Shown: positions 1 through 6,189 of the stretch, one piece after another
Position numbering within the stretch: the stretch's first letter is position 1
Layout: each line of letters opens with the position of its first letter
Assembly (NCBI GenBank): GCA_005793615.1
Contig: SXRI01000086.1
Coordinates: forward strand, 1 to 10,961
Direction of reading: 5' to 3'
DNA: 10,961 nt
From: Bdellovibrionales bacterium
Lineage (GTDB): Bacteria; Bdellovibrionota; Bdellovibrionia; Bdellovibrionales; JAMPXM01
The notes under the pieces: generated by a model
What the model was told of the DNA's origin: nothing
Databases searched by the model: none
What the model saw: only the letters and a program-made list of their open reading frames with translations
Translations under genes and position numbers: made by a program

Positions 1-575
1 CGTATGAGTATCGTGCCGTTCACCTCTTGAACAAAGGTGGCGAGCAGCATAGTGAAGGTTACCGTAAACTGAATCCTAGCAATCAGGTGCCAACGTTGAT
101 TCACGGCGATCATGTTATTGGCCAGTCGATGGCGATCATCGATTATCTTGACCAAATCAAACCTGAGCCGCTGCTTTTTCCGAAGGGAGCCTTTCAACGG
201 GCGCTCGTGATCCAAGCTTGTGAGATCATCAATAGCGGCGCTCAACCTTTACACAACTTGCGAGTGCTGCAGGAACTCGAAAAACGTTTCGGCGCAACAG
301 AGGAACAGAAAAACGAGTGGACGACTTTCTGGATCGGGACATCGCTGACAGCGCTTGAAAATCTGTTGAGCAAGTATGCGGGAAACTTCTGTTTCGGCCA
401 ACGTGTCACCGCGGCCGATTGTTTCTTAATTCCACATTTGGCTAATGCTGATCGCTTTAAGGTTCCGCTAGATCCTTATCCAACGCTGACCAAGGTGCGT
501 GCGAGCTGTGCCAATATCAGCGAATTTCAAAAGGCCTCGCCTGCGGTTCAGCCGGATACGCCACCGACTGCCTGA
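1..575 (+). CDS. maiA: Maleylacetoacetate isomerase (zeta-class glutathione S-transferase), 5' end missing
   Basis: The reading frame is already open at base 3, where codons for YEYRAVHLLNKGGEQ are read, so the true start lies upstream of the window; about 190 C-terminal residues are visible. Zeta-class GSTs isomerise maleylacetoacetate to fumarylacetoacetate with glutathione as cofactor, in the cytoplasmic homogentisate branch of tyrosine and phenylalanine breakdown. Visible hallmarks are the end of the thioredoxin-like domain (NPSNQVPTL with the cis-proline, then GQSMAIIDYLD for glutathione contact) and the all-helical C-terminal domain with RVTAADCFLIPHLANADRF, close to the family's usual TLADVCLVPQ/ANARRF pattern. 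The N-terminal SS/C motif that would confirm the zeta class is outside the window. The gene ends inside the 3' end of the convergent ctaA (28 bp overlap). No other tyrosine-degradation gene is visible. Another GST class is possible but less likely. Confidence 0.88.
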   Translation, partial: YEYRAVHLLNKGGEQHSEGYRKLNPSNQVPTLIHGDHVIGQSMAIIDYLDQIKPEPLLFPKGAFQRALVIQACEIINSGAQPLHNLRVLQELEKRFGATEEQKNEWTTFWIGTSLTALENLLSKYAGNFCFGQRVTAADCFLIPHLANADRFKVPLDPYPTLTKVRASCANISEFQKASPAVQPDTPPTA

Positions 576-1561
576 GTCGGCGTCTGATTCGGCGCCACGC
601 TCGTCACACGGACTGTGGCCGTTTTTGGCGCGTATAGGGCGCGCGCCACTAAGAAGAAACGCAAGTTGATCGCAAACAACAACACGGCAACACTCTGGTG
701 AAGCACGGTTACCGCTGGTGGCATATAGAACACCAGATTGGCGACGCCCACCACTACTTGCAATAGAACGATCACGGCCGTCCAGCGGCTTAAAGATAGA
801 ATTTGCTCGCTCAACCACTTCGGGTTGGCACGCATCTTCACAAAATGCAAAACTATCGCGAACACGAAAAATGCCAACGCGAGCCCATAGGCCATAAAGC
901 GATGAATGATCTGTAAGCCAATGGCACCAGTCCAAGTGGGTACCCATTGACCACCACATAGCGGCCAATCAACACAGATAGAGCCGGCATAGGTCGATGC
1001 AACAGCTCCGCCGACAAAAATCTGCACAAAAGTTGCGACTGTGAAAAACGCCGCCAGGTTTTTGAACACTCCCGAGACCTGCCCTCCCGAGGTTTCGACC
1101 TGCGGCCGAATCGCGTATAACAACCATAGCACTGAGCCAAAGAACAACGTGGCAAGCATCAGATGCGAGGTAACAATAATCCACTTCACCAGCAGCAATA
1201 CCGTCAATCCGCCCATCACAATTTGCAGGGTCAGGAAGAACAATCCAGCGAGCGCCGCACGCTTTGCTTCGAGCGAAAACTGCTGCGCATTTCTGTGCAA
1301 AATGACTCTATAACAAACCCAAAGAAACAAAAGCGCCACCAACCCGGCATAGGCGCGATGCACGAACTCAAACCATACCGCGGGGTGAAAATCAGGCACT
1401 ATTTTACCAAAACATAGAGGCCAATCGGGGCACGAAAGTCCGGCATCCATCGCGCGCACACCCGCTCCCAATGCCATCAGACCAACGATCATAATCAATA
1501 GGATGCGAAGGGCGATGACGACTTTTTTATGATCTGGTGTGTGCGCTGGAAACTTTGCCAT
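548..1561 (-). CDS. ctaA: Heme A synthase (CtaA/Cox15)
   Basis: This integral membrane protein of 337 residues oxidises the C8 methyl of heme O to a formyl group, giving heme A for aa3/caa3 oxidases. It shows about eight hydrophobic segments in two similar halves. Each half carries two histidines: H68 (FVHR) and H133 (TSHLM) in the first, H220 (IIHR) and H288 (VLHQ) in the second. Each half also has a periplasmic cysteine pair: C44/C50 in LSCPDWPLC and C196/C202 in ICVDWPLC. A heme-binding His and paired Cys in both halves are characteristic of CtaA. I place the start at the ATG ending at 1561, which has GGAGG (1567-1571) five bases upstream. A GTG four codons earlier overlaps that GGAGG and is unlikely. 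The gene lies 48 bp downstream of ctaB on the same strand, consistent with co-transcription. The last residues are polar and poorly conserved, which tolerates the overlap with maiA. Confidence 0.95.
   Translation of the reverse strand: MAKFPAHTPDHKKVVIALRILLIMIVGLMALGAGVRAMDAGLSCPDWPLCFGKIVPDFHPAVWFEFVHRAYAGLVALLFLWVCYRVILHRNAQQFSLEAKRAALAGLFFLTLQIVMGGLTVLLLVKWIIVTSHLMLATLFFGSVLWLLYAIRPQVETSGGQVSGVFKNLAAFFTVATFVQIFVGGAVASTYAGSICVDWPLCGGQWVPTWTGAIGLQIIHRFMAYGLALAFFVFAIVLHFVKMRANPKWLSEQILSLSRWTAVIVLLQVVVGVANLVFYMPPAVTVLHQSVAVLLFAINLRFFLVARALYAPKTATVRVTSVAPNQTPTQAVGGVSG
564..580. other. Small perfect hairpin at the maiA/ctaA convergent junction
   Basis: CCGACT (564-569) and AGTCGG (575-580) form a six-base-pair stem with a five-base loop spanning the maiA stop. 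Neither strand carries a T-tract after it, so it is not a standard intrinsic terminator, but it is the only hairpin I see where two transcripts collide. Confidence 0.3.
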
Positions 1562-1609
1562 TTCATCCTCCACAAGACAGGTCGCAGTTAAACTCTTGTC
1601 GAATCCCGT

Positions 1610-2488
1610 TCAAGATCCCGGCGTGATATAGAGTCGATACCAGCGGTCGAGAACCGGCGCGATCAAGAAAACCAGGACACTGAAGTTAGTCCATAAAAAA
1701 AACGGCAACCACCGCTTCTCCGCGCCCGCCTTATAATACCGATAGAATTCATAAAGCACCTTGAGCGCGAACGGCACTACCACAAACAAATAAACCCAAT
1801 AGGTGCTGGTGAACCAAGGTGAAGCAATCGCGAGCGTCACGTAGGCAACCATGTATATGCCGATGTGAACCAAGGTTCGGCCGGTGCCTAGAATTAAAGG
1901 AAGAACCGGAATTCCACCCTTTGAATAATCATCCTTAAAACGAATCGCGAGGGTCCAAAAATGCGGCATTTGCCATAGAAACATGATGAGAAAAGCATAA
2001 ATCAAATCCGCCTGGAAAAGATTAGAGGTGTTCCCAGCGTAACCGATCACCACCGGCATCGCCCCGGGAATCGCTCCCGGAACCGCACCAAACGCGAGAT
2101 GTCTCTTCCAGTAAAGTGTGTACAAACCGTTGTAGAGCACGACTGTCAGTAAACCGAGAAGAATGATGAGCGGACTCACCATTGATCCGGTCAATACTCC
2201 AAGAACCACAAAGCCAACACCCACAGCCCAAGCCTGAGCCAGCGACACCTTTCCGCTCGGAATCGGACGATTGACGGTTCGAGGCATTTCTTTATCGATT
2301 TGCCATTCTTGCGCCTGGTTGATGGCGAAACTACCTGCGGAAAAGAAATAGAGCGCCAAAAGAGTCCAGGTTAAACGGGCAAAGTCCCAGGGCTCATGAG
2401 GCGGCATGCTCAGGGCAAAACCAGCTAGTCCGCTGATCAAGACAAAGCAGACAATGCCTGATTTCGTCAGATTCAAAAACGATTTCAT
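1610..2488 (-). CDS. ctaB: Protoheme IX farnesyltransferase (heme O synthase)
   Basis: A UbiA-superfamily membrane prenyltransferase of 292 residues that attaches a farnesyl group to the vinyl side chain of protoheme to make heme O, the substrate of CtaA encoded just downstream. The first active-site motif is at residues 57-75: N57, then E61, D65, R70-T71 and R74-P75 (NQAQEWQIDKEMPRTVNRP). The first acidic position is Glu where many homologues have Asp. The second conserved loop, with D186-D187-Y188 and GGIPVLPL, is intact. Eight or nine hydrophobic segments fit the family. The start is the ATG ending at 2488. An AGGAG (2500-2504) lies 11 bases upstream, a slightly long spacing. An upstream TTG at 2536 would add 16 residues not typical of the family. 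It lies between the cytochrome c gene (118 bp upstream) and ctaA (48 bp downstream). Confidence 0.95.
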   Translation of the reverse strand: MKSFLNLTKSGIVCFVLISGLAGFALSMPPHEPWDFARLTWTLLALYFFSAGSFAINQAQEWQIDKEMPRTVNRPIPSGKVSLAQAWAVGVGFVVLGVLTGSMVSPLIILLGLLTVVLYNGLYTLYWKRHLAFGAVPGAIPGAMPVVIGYAGNTSNLFQADLIYAFLIMFLWQMPHFWTLAIRFKDDYSKGGIPVLPLILGTGRTLVHIGIYMVAYVTLAIASPWFTSTYWVYLFVVVPFALKVLYEFYRYYKAGAEKRWLPFFLWTNFSVLVFLIAPVLDRWYRLYITPGS

Positions 2489-2606
2489 TATGGGAGAAGC
2501 TCCTATCGCAGCTCCTCTTAGGAAGCAAGGCGGCAAGTCAGCGGGGCAAAAGTTTTAGGGAAAGAGCGCACTGCGTCTTAAGCTGTTTATCAGTGTTCAC
2601 TTTTCT

Positions 2607-3161
2607 CTACTGTAGTGTGGGCGCTTTCGCAGCTACTTGCTGGTCATCATCAATCACTTTGTTCTGAGTGACAGAGCGAATAAAGTGAACCAAAGCCCAA
2701 CGATCGTTTATCGGCAAATGCACGAACCCCGCCATTGAACTCGGCGGCATACCTTTGGAAATAACCTCAAACAGTCCCAGGCGATCGCCGATTTTCTTCC
2801 ATTGGCCTCCGACCAGATCTCGGGGTTTAGGGTTGAGGCTTCCCCCAGCGGGGCCGTCACCCCTTCCCTCACTCCCATGGCACATGGCACAGGCCATCAC
2901 ATAAACTTTCTTACCGCGAACAATCAAAGGCTCGGAAGAGACCCAAGGATCCTTGACCGACGACACGTCAACGTTGATTTCGACTTTCGCGCCTGCAGCC
3001 AGTGCTTGTTGAGCCTCGCTTTCCGCCAGAGGTGTCGCTGCTTGCCCGTGCAAACTGGTTCGGACAAAGAAACCGAAATAGCCCAAAAGCCCCAGCGTGA
3101 TCACCAGGCTAAACACCAGAATTACTAAGCCGCCCTTACTGCCGCTTTTTTCAGAAGCCAT
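2607..3161 (-). CDS. Membrane-anchored monoheme cytochrome c
   Basis: The protein has 184 residues. An N-terminal hydrophobic anchor (about 12-33) preceded by Lys and Ser residues is followed by an alanine-rich periplasmic linker and a class I cytochrome c domain with one heme site, CAMCHG (C91, C94, H95). The distal methionine is M138 or M143 in GMPPSSMAGF. The domain ends with NDRWALVHFIRSV, a helix common in cytochrome c domains of respiratory complexes. It probably carries electrons on the periplasmic side towards a heme-A oxidase, because it is the first gene of the group leading to ctaB and ctaA. It resembles the monoheme subunits found with caa3 oxidases or alternative complex III, but no other subunit is here, so I give no symbol. 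The start is the ATG ending at 3161, with GAGGG eight bases upstream; a TTG two codons earlier sits too close to that site. Confidence 0.88.
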   Translation of the reverse strand: MASEKSGSKGGLVILVFSLVITLGLLGYFGFFVRTSLHGQAATPLAESEAQQALAAGAKVEINVDVSSVKDPWVSSEPLIVRGKKVYVMACAMCHGSEGRGDGPAGGSLNPKPRDLVGGQWKKIGDRLGLFEVISKGMPPSSMAGFVHLPINDRWALVHFIRSVTQNKVIDDDQQVAAKAPTLQ

Positions 3162-3192
3162 TCCCAATTCCCTCTAATTTCCTCGGCTAAGC

Positions 3193-3456
3193 TCATTTGA
3201 TTTTCCTATGAAGCCCCAAAGCTTTCACTGAGTTGGCCACAGTCCGTTGAACTTGTCGATAGGCAAGACCGGGCCAACCGTTTCGCAGTTTGCACGAAGG
3301 CACAGTCTTGAAAATTAAGTAGCCAAGCGAGTAGCGATACGGGACCACTGTTTGATTTTTTGCTAGATCTTTTGCTCTAAAAATGAGGCAAAAATCCTTT
3401 AATTCAAATAGATTGCGTCTCACTTGCTCCCTGAGCTTGGCCATTGCACTAGGCAT
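3193..3456 (-). CDS. Doubtful small ORF in the divergent intergenic region, unrecognised
   Basis: An 87-residue reading from the ATG at 3456. The same frame stays open further upstream into the start of the reductase gene, so the true start, if any, is unclear. The product is basic, with no signal peptide, membrane segment or motif I recognise. It begins with a helical, charged stretch (LREQVRRNLFELKDF) and ends in Arg, Lys and His residues. Third-position GC is only about 45%, giving no coding support, and the ribosome binding site is weak. In its favour, the frame is unusually free of stops for its length, it fills an otherwise empty gap of about 400 bp, and it ends 31 bp before the cytochrome c start on the same strand. 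It may be a small protein, a decayed gene or chance. Confidence 0.22.
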   Translation of the reverse strand: MPSAMAKLREQVRRNLFELKDFCLIFRAKDLAKNQTVVPYRYSLGYLIFKTVPSCKLRNGWPGLAYRQVQRTVANSVKALGLHRKIK

Positions 3457-3544
3457 TGACTCAATCTCATTTACAAGAATATCTAGTGTCGCTCTGTACG
3501 CCGAGCACAGCTCAGCCGAACTTACGGCCCAAATGAGAAATAAA

Positions 3545-3550
3545 GAGGGG
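3545..3550 (+). promoter_or_regulatory. Ribosome binding site of the short-chain reductase
   Basis: GAGGGG lies eight bases before the ATG at 3559. It fixes the start of the first gene of the four-gene operon and argues that the longer minus-strand reading across this point is not translated from its upstream end. Confidence 0.7.
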
Positions 3551-3558
3551 ATCGTCTT

Positions 3559-4305
3559 ATGAGTATTCGTTTTGATTTCGCAAACAAGAATGTTGTCGTC
3601 ACGGGCGGAGCTCGCGGCATTGGCCTGCAAATCACAAGACAGTTTCTTGAGGCAGGGGCCAGCGTCGCGGTATGGGATTTTGCTGCCGATTCTCTAGCCA
3701 GTGCAAAGAGCGAACTGTCTGCTTTCGGCGCTAAAGTTTCCTTTCAGCAGGTCGACGTTTCCAAGCTCGCCTCCTGTGAACAAGCTGTTGCGGCACTACC
3801 TTATAACATTGATATTTTGGTAAATAATGCCGGCATTACTCGCGACAAGAGTTTTTCGAAGATGTCTCAAGAAGACTTTGAGGCCGTCATTCAGACCAAT
3901 TTGGGCGGCGTCTTCTATGTAACCAAAGCCTTGCTTGGTAAGTTTAATCCAGACTCTAACAACAAACGGATTATCAGCATTTCCAGCGTCGTCGCTCTTT
4001 ACGGCAATTTTGGTCAAACTAACTATGTTGCAGCGAAAGCTGGCGTCATCGGTATGACCAAAACTTGGTCGCGCGAGCTGGCACGCAAAGGTTTCACCGC
4101 CAACGCAATCGCACCGGGCTTCACTTTAACTCCAATGGTTGAAGCGATGCCCGCTGAAGCTCGCAAAGCCATCGATGATAAAATCCCGACCGGCCGAATG
4201 GGCAAACCACAAGACATCGCCAACGCCTGCCTCTTCCTCGCGAGTGACGAAGCGACTTATATCACCGGCACGGTTCTCAGTGTCGATGGTGGATTGGTTT
4301 GCTAA
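3559..4305 (+). CDS. Short-chain dehydrogenase/reductase, FabG/PhaB type (3-oxoacyl thioester reductase)
   Basis: A classical SDR of 248 residues, full length for the family. Visible motifs are the dinucleotide-binding TGGARGIG (15-22), NNAG (89-92), N114, and the catalytic S143, Y156 and K160 in an ISSVVALYGNFGQTNYVAAKAG context much like FabG and PhaB. An aspartate (D40) at the end of the second strand usually favours NAD(H) over NADP(H). Such enzymes reduce beta-ketoacyl-ACP or -CoA to the 3-hydroxyacyl form, or run in reverse. It is the first of four genes; the hydrolase start follows 12 bp after its stop. The context with a ketoacyl synthase and an acyl ligase suggests a dedicated beta-ketoacyl reductase rather than the housekeeping FabG, which usually sits with fabD and acpP. 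I leave the symbol empty because the substrate, and whether the carrier is ACP or CoA, cannot be read from the sequence. Confidence 0.88.
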   Translation: MSIRFDFANKNVVVTGGARGIGLQITRQFLEAGASVAVWDFAADSLASAKSELSAFGAKVSFQQVDVSKLASCEQAVAALPYNIDILVNNAGITRDKSFSKMSQEDFEAVIQTNLGGVFYVTKALLGKFNPDSNNKRIISISSVVALYGNFGQTNYVAAKAGVIGMTKTWSRELARKGFTANAIAPGFTLTPMVEAMPAEARKAIDDKIPTGRMGKPQDIANACLFLASDEATYITGTVLSVDGGLVC

Positions 4306-4317
4306 AGGAATAAGGTT

Positions 4318-5139
4318 ATGGCGGCGATGCGGCTTTCAAACGGATTTGAAATGAACGTAGAGGTTCTGCGCGGAATCGTGCCGGCAGATACTTTGCTCAT
4401 TCATGGAAATCTGGCCTCCAATAATTGGTGGCAACCCGCCATTAACCAGTGGTTGAAAAAATTGCCCGCAGACAATAGCGAGTCCTTTCGCGGTCGCCTT
4501 ATTCTTGCTGAATGGCGCGGCTGCGGTTTGAGTGCCGCTCCTAAGTCGCGATCTGAACTTCACCCAGGTATTTTGGCTGATGATTATCTCAAACTTCTTT
4601 TCGAGCTTGAGATTAAGAAAGTAAATTTGGTTGGCCATTCGATGGGCGGACTGATCGGCTTATTTGCGGTGATGAAGGCGCCTGAGCTATTCGAGCGTCT
4701 CGTTCTCCTCGACCCCGTAGGGCCCAGAGGTGCGCGCGTCGATCCGGCCAAATATGAAGCCCTGGAGCAAATGCGCCAGGACCGCGGTTTTTGCGCTTCC
4801 GTGTTGGGTACAACCATTTATGGTAACGATTTTTCGAGCCCGCTGTTTGACGGTTTGGTGAATGATGCCTTCGGCTGTGCCGAAGATGTTTGGCATGGGA
4901 TCCCTGATGCTCTTCAACAAATCAATATCGTCAGCCAGCTCGCAGAGATTAGGCATCCAACACTCGTTCTTCATGGCGAATTCGACACAACTCTTCCCAT
5001 CGAAGATTCTGTCTTTCTCGCAGAGAATCTCGGCCGCGCTCGTTTTCATGAACTCAAAGGACAAGGACATTCAACGAATGTCGAAAATCCGGCTTTGTTT
5101 GTAAACACGGTCGATGATTTTCTCTTCCAGTTGCATTAG
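4318..5139 (+). CDS. Alpha/beta-fold hydrolase (esterase or thioesterase-like)
   Basis: A cytoplasmic protein of 273 residues with no signal peptide. The catalytic triad is visible: S108 in the nucleophile elbow GHSMGG (106-111), D223 in HGEFDTTLP, and H251 in GQGHSTNVENP. The oxyanion HG pair is at 29-30. A cap region of about 60-80 residues lies between LLDP (131-134) and the acid. The serine nucleophile argues for ester or thioester hydrolysis and against the aspartate-nucleophile dehalogenase/OleB type. Located between the reductase and the ketoacyl synthase, it may release the product from its thioester or clear mis-primed acyl groups; that role is inferred. The ATG at 4318 has AAGGA (4305-4309), overlapping the reductase stop, eight bases upstream. 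ATG codons at residues 4 and 12 are possible alternatives. Confidence 0.85.
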   Translation: MAAMRLSNGFEMNVEVLRGIVPADTLLIHGNLASNNWWQPAINQWLKKLPADNSESFRGRLILAEWRGCGLSAAPKSRSELHPGILADDYLKLLFELEIKKVNLVGHSMGGLIGLFAVMKAPELFERLVLLDPVGPRGARVDPAKYEALEQMRQDRGFCASVLGTTIYGNDFSSPLFDGLVNDAFGCAEDVWHGIPDALQQINIVSQLAEIRHPTLVLHGEFDTTLPIEDSVFLAENLGRARFHELKGQGHSTNVENPALFVNTVDDFLFQLH

Positions 5140-5163
5140 CTAAATAGGAAAGGATTCTACACA

Positions 5164-6177
5164 ATGGTACGCGCCTCTATAGCAGGAACCGGTCTTTATG
5201 CCCCCGAGAAAATCGTCGACAATGCCTTTTTCAATAAGAAGTACGATCGCGACATGGATACGTTCTTGCGCGAGCAGCGCAATATTTACCATCGCCATTT
5301 CATGAGCGAAGACCAGGCGACATCGGATCTCATCATCCCTGCTGCTGAAGAAGCCATGAAAAATGCCGGCGTTACGGCTGCAGATATTAATCTGCTCATC
5401 GTATCAACGGACACACCGGATTACATATCACCATCAACCGCATCCGTGGTTCAGCACAAGATGGGCTTGGTGAAAGCCGGAACATTTGACATCAACACTG
5501 CGTGCGCCGGTTTTGTAACGGCGACTGACATCGCTTCCAAATACATCATGGCCGATGAACGCTATGAGAACATTCTCGTTACTGGCGCTTATGGCATGAG
5601 CAAATTCTTTGATTGGAGCGATCATAAAGTTACCAGTGTTTTCGCCGATGGCGCGGGAGCCGCAGTTATTCGCCGCGCCCCTGTCGCCGACAAAGGCGTA
5701 GAGTATGGAATTTTGGCTTCGCAGCTCTACACCGATGGTCAGTACCACGATTACATGGGTATCTACGCTGGAGGCACCAAGACTCCGATCTCTGAACAAT
5801 CTGTGGCTGAACGTCGCCATCTTTTGCAATTTGTTAAACGGATTCCGCCTGAAACCAACGGCATCCATTGGCCGCGGCTCACCAGCACGATCCTCGATCG
5901 GGTGAACGCGACCGTGGCTGATGTGAAGCACTTCTTCTTCACGCAAATCAACATCAATTCGATCGTTGAAACGATGAACAAGCTCGGAGCCCCGCTGGAA
6001 AAGGCGCACAATATCATGGATCGTTTCGGGTACACCGGAAGTGCCTGCATTCCAATGGCCATTGCTGATGCGGCTCGAGTTCATAAGCTGAAAAAGGGTG
6101 ATCTCGTCATGGTACTCGGCTCGGGCGGCGGCATGTCGATGGCAGCTATGGCCATTCGATGGAGCTATGATACTTGA
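5164..6177 (+). CDS. FabH-like ketoacyl synthase III family protein with altered active site
   Basis: A thiolase-fold protein of 337 residues, the normal length for KAS III. The nucleophile C114 lies in FDINTACAGF, exactly as in FabH, and the C-terminal glycine loop (GSGGGMSMAAMA, 319-330) is intact. The two other catalytic residues are not. FabH has HQAN; here the aligned tetrad is TQIN, so His is T260. FabH has an Asn in RHGNTSAAS; here the aligned RFGYTGSAC gives Y290. FabH uses that His and Asn to decarboxylate malonyl-ACP, so ordinary decarboxylative condensation looks unlikely. Acyl transfer, a different donor, or a non-standard mechanism is possible. The ATG at 5164 has AAAGGA (5149-5154) nine bases upstream. 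The hydrolase ends 24 bp before and the ligase begins 12 bp after. The family assignment is firm; the reaction is open. Confidence 0.88.
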   Translation: MVRASIAGTGLYAPEKIVDNAFFNKKYDRDMDTFLREQRNIYHRHFMSEDQATSDLIIPAAEEAMKNAGVTAADINLLIVSTDTPDYISPSTASVVQHKMGLVKAGTFDINTACAGFVTATDIASKYIMADERYENILVTGAYGMSKFFDWSDHKVTSVFADGAGAAVIRRAPVADKGVEYGILASQLYTDGQYHDYMGIYAGGTKTPISEQSVAERRHLLQFVKRIPPETNGIHWPRLTSTILDRVNATVADVKHFFFTQININSIVETMNKLGAPLEKAHNIMDRFGYTGSACIPMAIADAARVHKLKKGDLVMVLGSGGGMSMAAMAIRWSYDT

Positions 6178-6189
6178 GGGAGATACCTG

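Larger units (their letters stand above)
3162..3558. promoter_or_regulatory. Divergent intergenic region between the respiratory group and the four-gene operon
   Basis: This stretch must hold the promoters for the minus-strand cytochrome c gene and the plus-strand reductase operon. On the plus strand, TTGACT (3456-3461) is five of six to the sigma-70 -35 consensus, but only a poor -10 (TATCTA, 3480-3485) follows 18 bases later. A second weak pair is TTGATT (3352-3357) with TCTAAA (3376-3381). I found no convincing minus-strand promoter, no clear inverted-repeat operator and no riboswitch. A doubtful minus-strand ORF occupies much of it. Confidence 0.25.

Noticed and set aside
468..968. Minus-strand frame of 166 codons
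   Set aside because: Out of frame over ctaA, whose membrane segments and His/Cys motifs are unambiguous.
1562..1573. GTG start for ctaA four codons upstream
   Set aside because: The GTG overlaps the GGAGG that is correctly spaced for the ATG at 1561.
2489..2536. TTG start adding 16 residues to CtaB
   Set aside because: CtaB proteins normally begin a few residues before the first LTKxG segment, and an AGGAG serves the ATG at 2488.
2555..2606. Terminator after the cytochrome c gene on the minus strand
   Set aside because: A short bulged stem (AAGAGC/GCGTCTT) is present but is imperfect and lacks a proper T-tract; not enough to call.
2802..3128. Plus-strand frame of 108 codons
   Set aside because: Antisense to the cytochrome c heme-binding region; composition is not protein-like.
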